From the NCBI RefSeq assembly GCF_001704635.1, contig NZ_MAXF01000031.1, forward strand, positions 1 to 64,000: 64,000 nt of DNA, written 5' to 3'. This stretch comes from Streptomyces sparsogenes. GTDB taxonomy: Bacteria > Actinomycetota > Actinomycetes > Streptomycetales > Streptomycetaceae. Numbering within the stretch: position 1 is the stretch's first letter; every line of letters begins with the position of its first letter. Position numbers and translations under genes: made by a program. The notes beneath the pieces are model-generated. The model saw nothing but the letters and a program-made list of their open reading frames with translations. It was not told the DNA's origin and did no database searches. This document shows, piece after piece, positions 16,294 to 23,958 of this stretch.

Positions 16294-17610
16294 ATGAGCC
16301 AGGACTCCACGACCGTACCGGAGACCTCGCGCAAGCTCTCCGGACGCCGGCGACGGGAAATCGTCGCGGTGCTGCTCTTCAGCGGCGGCCCTATCTTCGA
16401 AAGCTCCATCCCGCTCTCCGTCTTCGGCATCGACCGTCAGGACGCCGGAGTCCCGCGGTACCGACTGCTGGTGTGCGCGGGCGAAGATGTGCCACTGCGA
16501 ACGACCGGCGGACTGGAACTGACCGCACCATACGGCCTGGAGGCGCTGTCCCGGGCCGGCACCGTCGTCGTACCGGCCTGGCGGTCGATAACCCAGCCGC
16601 CACCGACCGCGGCGCTCGACGCGCTGCGCCGCGCGCACGAGGAGGGCGCGCGGATCGTGGGCCTGTGCACCGGGGCCTTCGTACTCGCCGCCGCGGGGCT
16701 GCTGGACGGCCGCCCGGCGACCACCCACTGGATGTACGCGCCGACGCTCGCCAAGCGCTATCCGTCCGTCCACGTCGACCCGCGCGAGCTGTTCGTGGAC
16801 GACGGGGACATCCTGACCTCGGCGGGCACCGCCGCGGGCATAGACCTGTGCCTGCACATCGTCCGCACCGACCACGGCGCGGACGCCGCGGGTGCCCTGG
16901 CCCGCCGCCTGGTCGTCCCGCCGCGCCGCAGCGGAGGACAGGAGCGCTACCTGGACAGGTCATTACCTGAGGAGATCGGCGCGGATCCGCTCGCCGAGGT
17001 CGTGGCGTGGGCGCTCGAGCACCTGCACGAGCAGTTCGACGTCGAGGCCCTGGCCGCGCGGGCCTATATGAGCCGCCGCACCTTCGACCGCCGGTTCCGC
17101 TCGCTCACTGGGAGCGCTCCACTCCAGTGGCTGATCACCCAGCGGGTGCTCCAGGCGCAGCGCCTCCTGGAGACCTCCGACTACTCCGTCGACGAGGTCG
17201 CCGGCCGCTGCGGCTTCCGCTCCCCGGTCGCGCTGCGCGGGCACTTCCGGCGGCAGCTGGGGTCCTCCCCGGCCGCCTACCGGGCCGCGTACCGCGCCCG
17301 CAGGCCCCAGGGCGGCCCCGGGGACCGTACGGACCGCCCGGAGCGCTCCGAGCGGCTGGACCGCCTGGAGCGGGGCGAGCGGCTCGACCGGGCCGAGCTG
17401 GGCGAGCAGCGCCCGGGCGAGCACTCCATGCCGCTGCGGCGGCCCGGCGCACCCCTGGCCCACCCGCACCACGCGCCGCACCCGCACAGCGGAGCGGACC
17501 CGGGCAAGCCCGAGTCGGACGCCTACGCCCCGCGCCTGCCCGAGCAGGCCACCGGCCGTGCGCCCGGCCGCCCGACCCTGCCCGGCCAGCGGGAGCGCCC
17601 CGTAGGGTGA
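16294..17610 (+). CDS. adpA: AdpA, AraC-family master regulator of development and antibiotic production
   Basis: A 438-residue transcription factor. Residues ~20-200 form a GATase1/DJ-1-like dimerisation domain (REIVAVLLFSGGPIFESSIP; VGLCTGAFVLAAAGLLDGRP). Residues ~235-330 form an AraC/XylS DNA-binding domain with two HTH motifs (FDVEALAARAYMSRRTFDRR; YSVDEVAGRCGFRSPVALRG). The tail after ~335 is Arg/Pro-rich. Codon 224 (16963-16965) is TTA, between the two domains, the classic position that makes AdpA translation depend on the bldA tRNA. It activates sporulation and secondary-metabolism genes. The orn gene follows 5 nt later, as in other streptomycetes. Confidence 0.97.
   Translation: MSQDSTTVPETSRKLSGRRRREIVAVLLFSGGPIFESSIPLSVFGIDRQDAGVPRYRLLVCAGEDVPLRTTGGLELTAPYGLEALSRAGTVVVPAWRSITQPPPTAALDALRRAHEEGARIVGLCTGAFVLAAAGLLDGRPATTHWMYAPTLAKRYPSVHVDPRELFVDDGDILTSAGTAAGIDLCLHIVRTDHGADAAGALARRLVVPPRRSGGQERYLDRSLPEEIGADPLAEVVAWALEHLHEQFDVEALAARAYMSRRTFDRRFRSLTGSAPLQWLITQRVLQAQRLLETSDYSVDEVAGRCGFRSPVALRGHFRRQLGSSPAAYRAAYRARRPQGGPGDRTDRPERSERLDRLERGERLDRAELGEQRPGEHSMPLRRPGAPLAHPHHAPHPHSGADPGKPESDAYAPRLPEQATGRAPGRPTLPGQRERPVG
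16963..16965 (+). other. TTA leucine codon in adpA (bldA control point)
   Basis: In-frame TTA, codon 224 of adpA, in the linker between the DJ-1-like and HTH domains. In Streptomyces the only tRNA reading UUA is the bldA product, so this codon gates AdpA synthesis. Confidence 0.95.
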
Positions 17611-17615
17611 GACGT

Positions 17616-18224
17616 ATGAACGATCGCATGGTGTGGATCGACTGCGAGATGACCGGGCTCTCGCTGTCGGACGACGCGCTTATCGAGGTGGCCGCGCTGG
17701 TCACGGACTCCGAGCTGAACATCCTGGGTGACGGAGTGGACATCGTTGTCCGGCCGCCCGCCGAAGCGCTGACCACCATGCCCGAGGTGGTGCGCGAGAT
17801 GCACACGGCCTCCGGACTGCTCGCGGAGCTGGACGGCGGGACCACGCTGGAGGACGCCCAGCGGCAGGTCCTGGCGTACGTCCGCGAGCACGTCCCGGAG
17901 GCCGGCAAGGCCCCCCTGTGCGGAAACTCGGTCGGCACCGACCGGGGCTTCCTGCTGCGGGACATGCCCGAGCTCGAGAGCTACCTCCACTACCGGATCG
18001 TCGACGTCTCATCGATCAAGGAGCTGGCCCGCCGCTGGTACCCGCGGGCCTACTTCAACAGCCCCAAGAAGAACGGCAACCACCGCGCCCTCGCGGACAT
18101 CCACGAGAGCATCGCGGAGCTGCGCTACTACCGGGAGGCGGTCTTCGTCCCGCAGCCCGGCCCGGACTCGGACACGGCCAAGTCGATCGCGGCGAAGCAC
18201 GTCCTTCCCGCCCGGCAGCCGTGA
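17616..18224 (+). CDS. orn: oligoribonuclease
   Basis: A 202-residue DEDDh 3'-5' exonuclease that degrades 2-5 nt RNAs, including the dinucleotides left from cyclic-di-GMP turnover. Motifs are VWIDCEMTGLSL (the D and E of Exo I), CGNSVGTDRGFL (Exo II), and NHRALADIHESI with the H and D of Exo III. The ATG at 17616 lies 5 nt after the adpA stop, so co-transcription with adpA is likely. A second in-frame ATG four codons on is an alternative. The adpA-orn order is conserved in streptomycetes. Confidence 0.96.
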   Translation: MNDRMVWIDCEMTGLSLSDDALIEVAALVTDSELNILGDGVDIVVRPPAEALTTMPEVVREMHTASGLLAELDGGTTLEDAQRQVLAYVREHVPEAGKAPLCGNSVGTDRGFLLRDMPELESYLHYRIVDVSSIKELARRWYPRAYFNSPKKNGNHRALADIHESIAELRYYREAVFVPQPGPDSDTAKSIAAKHVLPARQP

Positions 18225-18313
18225 CCCCTCGCTCCCGGCCCGGAAAGCCGGGAGCGAGCACCCCCGAGGACCCTGTACACTTTTTCTCGGCCGGTGCGGA
18301 AAGCGCCGGTCAT

Positions 18314-18387
18314 GGTGGGTATAGCTCAGCTGGTAGAGCACCTGGTTGTGGTCCAGGATGTCGCGGGTTCGAGTCCCGTTACTCACC
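18314..18387 (+). tRNA. tRNA-His (GTG)
   Basis: A full cloverleaf: acceptor GTGGGTA paired with TACTCAC, D-arm GCTCAGCTGGTAGAGC, anticodon stem CCTGG/CCAGG with loop TTGTGGT (anticodon GTG at 18348-18350) and T-arm CGGGTTCGAGTCCCG. The extra G at 18314 pairs with the C after the acceptor, giving the G-1 diagnostic of tRNA-His. CCA is not encoded. About 22 kb of accessory DNA starts directly behind it. Confidence 0.96.
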
Positions 18388-18393
18388 CTGAAC

Positions 18394-18436
18394 GATCAGC
18401 CCGTGACCTGCGAAGACAGGTCGCGGGCTGATCTTT
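18394..18436 (+). terminator. strong terminator behind tRNA-His, convergent with the PIMT gene
   Basis: Stem GATCAGCCCG(T)GACCTG with CAGGTC(G)CGGGCTGATC, loop CGAAGA, then TTTCT. It is about 16 bp with near-perfect pairing and one of the few hairpins here followed by T residues. The convergent methyltransferase gene stops at 18460. Confidence 0.85.
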
Positions 18437-18459
18437 CTGCTCTTTCGGGGTTGTGGTTG

Positions 18460-19512
18460 TTACCGTCTCAGGCGTAGGTCCCATCCCGTACCGGCGTGGC
18501 TGCTGTGGGGTACAAGGGACGGCTTGTAGGACTCGCGGGGCGGACAGCCGGCGTCGTTCCAGCCGGAGATCCAGGAGCGCAGGACGGCCAGTGAGGGCGA
18601 TTCCGCGCTGTCGGCGATGATGCGGCCGTCCTGGGTGATGACCGCTGCGGAATCCGGTGTGCTGTGGCCGAACGCCAGGTTCTCGGGGCCGAGGCCGACC
18701 ATGGTCATCCCCAGGTCGCCGGTGGCGGCGGGCCAGTACTTCCACAGTGGCCAGTCCTGGACCACAGCGTCAGCAGGCTCCCTGTAATTCGGGTTCAGCA
18801 GACGGTTGAGTGTTGCGCGGGCGCCTGTGTGCTGCCAGTCGTCCCGGTCGCGCCAGGCGATGGAGATCCACGAGAGGCTGGGGTGGCGGTTCTCCCAGTC
18901 GACCCAGCGGCCGGGCAGGTCCAGATCGGCCTTGGGGGAAGCGGTGGCGTCGATGTAGCCGCCCGTCGTCACGTTCTCCACGGTCGGCTGGCCCTGGACG
19001 GTCCGGATCCGGGTGACGACGGTCAAGTGGGGCAGTGCGGCCACGGGCAACGGCGTGACGATCAACCCGTCCTCGGACAGTTGGTCGAGCCAGGCCGCTG
19101 GCAGCAGGGGCGGCGTGCACCAGGCCACGATCCGGTCGTACGGGCCGCGGCTGAGGAGGCCAGCGGTGCCGTCCACGGTGAAGCAGCGGATGTTGTCCAG
19201 GCCGCGCCGGTGGTGGATGAGGTTGGCCCAACGTGTCAGGTAGGGGTCGATGTCCAGGCTCGTGACCCGTCCGGAGGCGCCGGCGAGGCGGGCGAGCAGG
19301 GCGCCGGAGTAGCCGGAGCCGGTGCCGATTTCCAGGACGTTCATGCCTTCGGCGACGTCCAGGCTGCTCACGTCGCGCTGTACGTAGACGGGGTTGGTTC
19401 GGTGGACGGTGTGGCCGCGCTCGTCATGGTGGGTGTAGTGCCGGGCGGGCACCGTCTCCGCGGCTTCGGCGACGTGGGGGGCCAGGGTGATGGGCGGTGC
19501 GGAGAGGGTCAA
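18460..19512 (-). CDS. PIMT-like RiPP methyltransferase of the decayed lasso-peptide operon
   Basis: A 350-residue class I SAM methyltransferase resembling protein-L-isoaspartate O-methyltransferase. Motif I is NVLEIGTGSGYSGALLARL near residue 85; VTSLDIDPYLTRWA and YDRIVAWCTPPLLPAAWLDQL follow, and ~150 extra C-terminal residues exceed housekeeping PIMT. In RiPP clusters such enzymes methylate an Asp so that it closes to aspartimide (fuscimiditide, lihuanodin). It lies 87 nt after a lasso B2-like protease gene and is the last gene of the operon. The start is TTG behind AGGAG. With cyclase and precursor missing, its substrate is unknown. It may be orphaned or act on another peptide. Confidence 0.8.
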   Translation of the reverse strand: MTLSAPPITLAPHVAEAAETVPARHYTHHDERGHTVHRTNPVYVQRDVSSLDVAEGMNVLEIGTGSGYSGALLARLAGASGRVTSLDIDPYLTRWANLIHHRRGLDNIRCFTVDGTAGLLSRGPYDRIVAWCTPPLLPAAWLDQLSEDGLIVTPLPVAALPHLTVVTRIRTVQGQPTVENVTTGGYIDATASPKADLDLPGRWVDWENRHPSLSWISIAWRDRDDWQHTGARATLNRLLNPNYREPADAVVQDWPLWKYWPAATGDLGMTMVGLGPENLAFGHSTPDSAAVITQDGRIIADSAESPSLAVLRSWISGWNDAGCPPRESYKPSLVPHSSHAGTGWDLRLRR

Positions 19513-19599
19513 CCTTTTTCACTCCTGCGGGTGGTGGGGAACTCGTGTGTTTCAACAGCTCCGGCCGGGTGAAGGACACGCGCTCAGCCGTGAGCGCGG

Positions 19600-20022
19600 T
19601 CAGATCTCCAGGGCGGTGTGGTGGTGCCATCCGGCGACGGTGTACTCACTGACCGGGCCGCCGCCGGGCAGTTCGGCCCAGGCGTGGTACTCCACCGGCG
19701 GCGGGGAGAACCGCGCCCCCAGACACCAGGTGAGGCGGCGGCCGAGCAGGGCGGCGGCGAGCACGGCGCCGAGCGATGTTTCCAGGCAGGCGGCGCGGCC
19801 GGGCCACAGACGGGCGGTGTGCCGTACGGCGCCGACGAGCGCCTCGGCTCGGTCGGCATCGAGCTGGCGCCGGCCGACCCGGCGGGCGAGGCGGGCGGCG
19901 CGGATGGTGTGCCGGAACGGGAGCCGCAGCAGCACCAGGGCGAGCGCAAGCCCGGCGGCCGCGGCCACGCGCTCACCCAAGGTGCCGGTCCGGGTGGTGG
20001 AGTACGCCTCCATGCTGGTCAC
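19600..20022 (-). CDS. lasso-peptide B2-type transglutaminase-like leader protease
   Basis: A 140-residue protein of the lasso B2 (McjB C-terminal) cysteine-protease family that removes the leader peptide. Visible are the N-terminal basic/hydrophobic stretch (VAAAAGLALALVLLRLPFRH), the catalytic-Cys segment LWPGRAACLETSLGAVLAAALLG, CLGARFSPPPVEYHAWAEL with the catalytic His, and a C-terminal GWHHHTALEI. The usual Asp after the His segment is not obvious (GGPVSEY), so activity could be reduced. GTG 20022 overlaps the B1 stop as GTGA, which decides the start. Upstream GTG 20037 and downstream ATG 20013 are alternatives. Confidence 0.82.
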   Translation of the reverse strand: MTSMEAYSTTRTGTLGERVAAAAGLALALVLLRLPFRHTIRAARLARRVGRRQLDADRAEALVGAVRHTARLWPGRAACLETSLGAVLAAALLGRRLTWCLGARFSPPPVEYHAWAELPGGGPVSEYTVAGWHHHTALEI

Positions 20023-20315
20023 GAGCGCCGCCCCCACCGGCGCCGCCGGGCCGGCGCGTCGTCGGTTCCGGTGAGGCCCTGAGCAGTCAGCGCCTGGGCG
20101 ACGGCGCGGACGTCGGCGGCGGCCTGCTCGCCGAGGATGCCGTACCGCTCGGCGAAGCGGTCGGCGGCCTCGGCCTGAGTCGTGGACGCCAGCAGCAGCA
20201 TCACCGCGGCCGAGGCGGTCGGGGTGAGGTAGATCCAGCGGCCGGTGTGCTCGTCGAGGATCGCGCCGCCCTCGTCGGTGAGGACCGGGTGGGTGCTCTC
20301 ATGCAGCTGCCACAT
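20019..20315 (-). CDS. PqqD-like RiPP recognition element (lasso B1)
   Basis: A 98-residue stand-alone PqqD-fold protein. The N-terminal winged-helix text reads HESTHPVLTDEGGAILDEHT, then GRWIYLTPTASAAVMLLL, and the C-terminal helical part AADRFAERYGILGEQAAADV is typical of B1 proteins that bind the precursor leader and present it to B2 and the cyclase. Both ends are translationally coupled: its ATG lies 17 nt inside the upstream cyclase remnant and its stop overlaps the B2 start. The tail is Arg-rich. The architecture is that of a lasso operon, but no lasso precursor is found nearby. Confidence 0.85.
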   Translation of the reverse strand: MWQLHESTHPVLTDEGGAILDEHTGRWIYLTPTASAAVMLLLASTTQAEAADRFAERYGILGEQAAADVRAVAQALTAQGLTGTDDAPARRRRWGRRS

Positions 20316-20518
20316 GGGCGCTCGCCTCCTCCCACCACGTCGTGGGCGCAGCGGCGAGCTGCCGCAGCCACACTTCGGCGGCCACCACCAGGTGCAGGGC
20401 GCCCTGGGCGGTGGGCTGCCCCGCGGCCGCCCGGGCGAGCGCGTCATGGACGGGCCGCACCGCGCCCCCCCTCGTCTGGCCTCCGGGCCCGGTGAGGGGG
20501 CTCTCAACATGCCCGGGA
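20299..20518 (-). pseudogene. C-terminal remnant of a lasso cyclase (asparagine-synthetase-like)
   Basis: Immediately after the NUDIX stop, an open frame without its own start gives about 50 plausible residues (GAVRPVHDALARAAAGQP, then ALHLVVAAEVWLRQLAAAPT) and a stop that overlaps the B1 start by 17 nt. The VVAAEVWLR-type ending is what I would expect at the C-terminus of lasso-peptide isopeptide-forming cyclases. The coupling to B1 fits the usual C-B1-B2 order. The catalytic ~500 residues are gone, replaced by the NUDIX gene, so the operon cannot make a lasso peptide by itself. The family call rests on the ending and context. Confidence 0.55.
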
Positions 20519-21049
20519 TCACCCCAGGCGGAGGTGGTGCAGCATCAGCAGCGCCGCGACGGCGTTCGCCGAGCGGATCTCCCCGCGCGCGATCAGGTCC
20601 GGCACCGACTTGAGCGGCACCCACTCCCGCCGCGTCGACTCGAAGCTGTCCCGCGGCTCGCCAACCCGCTCGGCGCGGTCAGACCAGTAGACCCGGTGAT
20701 GCGACGTCGAGATCCCGGGCTGCGGGTCCACGGAGAGCAGCAGTCGCATCGGGCCCGGGCGCCAGCCCGTCTCCTCCTCCAGCTCCCGCGCAGCGGCGGC
20801 CGCCGGATCCTCGCCCTCGCCAGTGCCGCCCGAGGGCAGCTCCCACCCCCACGCGCCGGTGATGAACCGGTGCCGCCACAGCAGCAGCGCCTCGTTCGCC
20901 TCGTTGACGACGGTCGCCACAGCGACCGGCCGGAGCCGGATCACCGTGTGGTCGAGGTGGCGCCCGTCCGGCAGCTCGACGTCGGCCATGTTCACGCGCA
21001 CCCAGCGGTTCTCGTACACGGTGCGCTCGCCGAGGTTCGTCCACTCCAC
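20519..21049 (-). CDS. NUDIX hydrolase
   Basis: A 176-residue NUDIX protein. The Nudix box GGTGEGEDPAAAAARELEEETGW matches G-x5-E-x7-REUXEE-x2-E-x-G-U closely. The N-terminus (MEWTNLGERTVYENRWVRV) and RPVAVATVVNEANEALLLWR resemble ADP-ribose pyrophosphatase-type members. GTG start at 21049. It ends exactly where the lasso-cyclase remnant begins, so it probably sits at a recombination joint. A role in the RiPP operon is not implied by the sequence. Confidence 0.88.
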   Translation of the reverse strand: MEWTNLGERTVYENRWVRVNMADVELPDGRHLDHTVIRLRPVAVATVVNEANEALLLWRHRFITGAWGWELPSGGTGEGEDPAAAAARELEEETGWRPGPMRLLLSVDPQPGISTSHHRVYWSDRAERVGEPRDSFESTRREWVPLKSVPDLIARGEIRSANAVAALLMLHHLRLG

Positions 21050-21100
21050 GCCTGCCGCCTCTCGCTCCGGGACCGGCCCCTATCCCAACACGAGGACCGG

Positions 21101-22438
21101 CTACACGGGCAAGCTGAGGACCCCGTCGATCAGCTCCTCCGCGCCAGTGGTAGCCACGCTGCCACGGCTCGCCAAACTGTTCCGTACGGTGACGAGCCGG
21201 TCGCGGAGGCGCCGGGACTCCATGCCCTGCACGGTCTCCACCATCTTCACCGCCGTCGCCGCCGCCCGGTCGGCGTCGCCGCTGCGCAGCTCGATATCCG
21301 CCAGCGTGGCGAGCCGGTGCGCGCGGCCGCGGGCGTGCGACTGCACCCGCACAGCTTCACGGGCATACTCCTGCGCCTGCTCCAGGTCCCCGAGGCGGAG
21401 CAGCGCGTCCGCGAACTGGGCCTCGATGAGGCCGGGCTGTACGTAGCCGGTCTCGGCGGGCTCCTCGTCGCGGCGGATCCGGCCCACGGCGGTCTCGGCG
21501 AGCGTCATGCACCGGTGGGCGCCGCCCTGGTCGCCCATGCGCGCGTACGCCTTGGCCTGCATCGCATAGATGTCGGTAGCCAGTGCGGGCGACATGTGCT
21601 GGCCCGCGGTGCGGACGGCGGCCTCGGCGAACGCGACGGCCTGCCGGTACTCGCGCATGAACAGCGACTGGTTGACGAGCAGCGCGACGACGTAGCCGCC
21701 GAACCCACGGTCCCCGCTCGCCTTGGCCAAGCGCAGCGCCTGGTGGAAGTAGCGCTGGGCGAGTCCTTGTGAGTCGCTGTCGTAGCTGCAGATCCCGGCG
21801 ATGGCGACCAGGCCGCCGACGGCGCGGTGGAGTTCGCGTCCGATGGCGTCGGTGTAGGAGCCGCGCAGTATGGGGGCGGTCTCGGTGGTGAGGAACTTGA
21901 TGACGCGGGGGCGGGTCGCGACGCCTCCGGCCTTGCGGTACATCTCCTCGTAGTGCTTCCGGGCGGCCCGGAGCATGACCACGTCGGGCTCGCTGACGCG
22001 CATGGTGCCGAGGCGGGAGACGTCCAGGTCTTCCGGAGGGTTCTCCCATTCCCAGACCGGGCCGACAGCGCGGAGGCCGGTGATGACGGGTGCCTCTTGG
22101 AGGTCGGGCCGCTGGTTCTGGTCGCCGCGCCACAGGGCGGTGGACTGTTCGATGAAGCCGTCGAGCGGCGCTCCCGGCTCGGGTGTGGTGCCTGGGGTCC
22201 CCATGCCGATGTCCTCCAAGTTCACCGGGCGGCCGAGCCGCTCGGCGAGGATGTCGCAGATCAGGTCGGGTGTTCTGCCGCGTGGCCGTTGGCCCTTGAG
22301 CCACCGGATCACGGATGTGTGGTCGTATGCGGTCGCCTTGCCGCGCGCCTCGTTGGCCTGGTTGAGGCGAGTGGCGAGGCCGAGCCGGGACATGCCTGCC
22401 TCGTCGAGGAGGGCGTCCAGCAGGGTGTTGGGTTCCAT
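21101..22438 (-). CDS. XRE-type HTH regulator with TPR-like C-terminus
   Basis: A 445-residue regulator. The N-terminal ~80 residues carry a Cro/CI-type HTH (TLLDALLDEAGMSRLGLATRL; TAYDHTSVIRWLKGQRPRGR). The remainder is helical-repeat (YFHQALRLAKASGDRGFGGY; AVAFAEAAVRTAG; AQEYAREAVRVQSHARG), the layout of Streptomyces TPR-containing XRE regulators. It is divergent from a cluster of tiny genes that leads into the graspetide precursor, and a perfect TCACACA-C-TGTGTGA palindrome sits in the spacer. It is therefore the best candidate for a local regulator. Confidence 0.85.
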   Translation of the reverse strand: MEPNTLLDALLDEAGMSRLGLATRLNQANEARGKATAYDHTSVIRWLKGQRPRGRTPDLICDILAERLGRPVNLEDIGMGTPGTTPEPGAPLDGFIEQSTALWRGDQNQRPDLQEAPVITGLRAVGPVWEWENPPEDLDVSRLGTMRVSEPDVVMLRAARKHYEEMYRKAGGVATRPRVIKFLTTETAPILRGSYTDAIGRELHRAVGGLVAIAGICSYDSDSQGLAQRYFHQALRLAKASGDRGFGGYVVALLVNQSLFMREYRQAVAFAEAAVRTAGQHMSPALATDIYAMQAKAYARMGDQGGAHRCMTLAETAVGRIRRDEEPAETGYVQPGLIEAQFADALLRLGDLEQAQEYAREAVRVQSHARGRAHRLATLADIELRSGDADRAAATAVKMVETVQGMESRRLRDRLVTVRNSLASRGSVATTGAEELIDGVLSLPV

Positions 22439-22486
22439 GTGGTGTTCCCCGAATCACTCAGTGCGACGAGCGTAGCGAAATGGCGC

Positions 22487-22501
22487 TCACACACTGTGTG
22501 A
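22487..22501. promoter_or_regulatory. perfect palindrome in the XRE/small-gene spacer
   Basis: TCACACA-C-TGTGTGA, 15 bp with perfect 7-bp arms, 49 nt from the XRE/TPR start and 68 nt from the ATG at 22569. A TTGACA hexamer follows at about 22523. Further CACAC motifs lie at 22515 and 22525. Probable operator of the divergent regulator. Confidence 0.6.
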
Positions 22502-22568
22502 TTGCGGTACTCGCACACGCCCTTGACACACACTGCCGAGAGGCCGCCAGGCGCGGTCTGCTGGACCC

Positions 22569-22994
22569 ATGACGACCAAAGCCGACCCGTGGATTCCGCC
22601 GAGCGGCCGCAGCACCCAGCTGCAGCCCGCCGGGAAATCGTGGGACGCCGTTCGCGTCCCCCTCTCCATCGGCATCGGCATCGGCAAACGGACCCTCGAC
22701 CTGCTGGGCGACGCGACGGGCGCGGTCATCGAGAACCCCTTCGACAAGGTCCTGTACTGGTTGATCGCGCCCGGCTCAGCCGCCGACTGGGACATGAGCC
22801 TGCTGCCCCACATCGCGGTCTGGGGAGCGACCTCCTACATCGAAGTGCCCCCTGCCGACTTCCGGAAGGGGCCCGGGGTGCGCTGGCTGGTGCCACCGCA
22901 CGACCGGCACCTGAGCGCCCCCTCGGCCCTCTACGCGGCGCTGCAGACCGCGACCCGCGAGGCTTTCGGCCCCCGCGAGGAGGCAGCGCGGTGA
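22569..22994 (+). CDS. hypothetical protein, first gene of a small-gene operon
   Basis: A 141-residue soluble protein ([20 protein letters not shown] at the start; [20 protein letters not shown] near residue 90; [20 protein letters not shown] at the end). I recognise the general type from Streptomyces loci next to XRE/TPR regulators but can assign no function. Its last codons overlap the next gene as GTGA, so four consecutive tiny genes (22569-23498) are translationally coupled. Confidence 0.65.
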   Translation: MTTKADPWIPPSGRSTQLQPAGKSWDAVRVPLSIGIGIGKRTLDLLGDATGAVIENPFDKVLYWLIAPGSAADWDMSLLPHIAVWGATSYIEVPPADFRKGPGVRWLVPPHDRHLSAPSALYAALQTATREAFGPREEAAR

Positions 22995-23188
22995 CCCTCC
23001 AGATCTGCGCCCGCTGCGACAAGCCGACCAGCGAGCCGGTGACCGTCGCGGTCGAGCACAGCGCCAGCGCCGGCGGCCGCACCGTCTACGCCTGCCCGCC
23101 CTGCGCGCCCACCTTCCCCCAGCAGCGCGACGTCCTCGCCGAGCTCGCGGCCATGCACCGCGCCCGAGAGCAGGGGTGGGTCCGATGA
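22991..23188 (+). CDS. small Cys-pair protein, possible zinc ribbon
   Basis: A 65-residue protein starting at GTG inside the previous stop. Two CxxC pairs, CARC (residues 6-9) and CPPC (about 36-39), about 27 residues apart suggest a zinc ribbon. The rest is polar and helical ([20 protein letters not shown]). No known partner; it overlaps the next gene by 4 nt. Confidence 0.6.
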   Translation: MTLQICARCDKPTSEPVTVAVEHSASAGGRTVYACPPCAPTFPQQRDVLAELAAMHRAREQGWVR

Positions 23189-23355
23189 CGACCAGGGACC
23201 CCGTCGAGGAGGCAACCTGGCTCGCGGCCATCAAGCACGCCGCGGGATGCCAGGCCTGCAAGACGCCCGGCGGCGTCTGCAGTCAGGGCGAGGATCTGCT
23301 GCACGCCTACGAGGCGGCCACACGGCGGGCCCACCACGAGGAGGAGCCCGGGTGA
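23185..23355 (+). CDS. small hypothetical protein with three Cys
   Basis: A 56-residue protein, ATG overlapping the preceding stop as ATGA. It contains [20 protein letters not shown], a C-x2-C-x6-C pattern that could bind metal, in an otherwise helical peptide. Third gene of the coupled set; its stop overlaps the next start as TGATG. Confidence 0.55.
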   Translation: MTTRDPVEEATWLAAIKHAAGCQACKTPGGVCSQGEDLLHAYEAATRRAHHEEEPG

Positions 23356-23498
23356 TGAGGCACCGCCGACCGCCGGCGGCCGAGCGGGTCGCGCTGTACG
23401 CCTTCCGGGCCGCCCGCGCCGGCCTGACCCTCGCCGTGCTGGCGGGGCTCCTGGCGCTCACCGTCGCCCTGTGCGTGCTGGGCGACCCGGCCCCGTAG
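23355..23498 (+). CDS. very small single-span membrane protein
   Basis: A 47-residue peptide: a basic N-terminus ([20 protein letters not shown]) and one membrane segment (GLTLAVLAGLLALTVALCVL). Start overlaps the previous stop. Too short for firm assignment, but tight coupling to three other genes argues it is translated. Confidence 0.5.
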   Translation: MRHRRPPAAERVALYAFRAARAGLTLAVLAGLLALTVALCVLGDPAP

Positions 23499-23680
23499 AC
23501 CGGTGGGCCGCCGGCGTCCGGTCCCCCCGTGCCGGACTGCAGGCGCGTCCCGGCGACCCACCCTCACCGACACCCTGCGAGTCGGCACAGCCAGGCACGG
23601 CCGCCGACCCCAGGGCAACGGCTTGGGGACCGCGGGCCGGAGTCCCATCACAGAAGATCCGCACACGAATGGAGAACACC

Positions 23681-23932
23681 GTGACACTGACCATGGACCG
23701 TGCACAGACCCGCCCGGCCGTGAGGCCGTTCGGGCTGTCCAAGGCCGTCCCCGTCGCCGACGAGAAGCTCATCCCGCCGACCCTGCGCCTCTGCCCGAAG
23801 CGGCAGATCAGCGTGGCCGAGGGCGGGACGCCGTTCATCAGCGAGCCGTCGATGAAGTCGCAGTTCGAGACGACGAGCCAGACCAGGGAGGACAGCCAGC
23901 TGGCGGACGACAAGGACAACGACACCGACTGA
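23681..23932 (+). CDS. graspetide precursor peptide (putative ATP-grasp-modified RiPP)
   Basis: An 83-residue precursor read from GTG 23681, which has GGAGA 6 nt upstream; ATG 23669 would add four residues but has only a weak site. The leader carries PFGLSKA (residues 16-22 from the GTG), the conserved leader motif of ATP-grasp targets of the SAV_5884 type that I remember. The C-terminal third is a probable core rich in Thr/Ser and Glu/Asp (SMKSQFETTSQTREDSQLAD then DKDNDTD), supplying hydroxyls and carboxylates for ester crosslinks and Asp for later methylation. The ATP-grasp gene starts 26 nt downstream and the PIMT-like gene follows. Crosslink pattern cannot be read from sequence. Confidence 0.85.
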   Translation: MTLTMDRAQTRPAVRPFGLSKAVPVADEKLIPPTLRLCPKRQISVAEGGTPFISEPSMKSQFETTSQTREDSQLADDKDNDTD

Positions 23933-23958
23933 CAGCGGCTGACCGGAGGATCTGAATC

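Noticed and set aside
19513..19599. Lasso precursor between B2 and PIMT genes
   Set aside because: The 87-nt gap has no frame with a leader plus a Gly/Ser-start core with Asp/Glu at position 7-9; it contains only the ribosome site of the PIMT gene.
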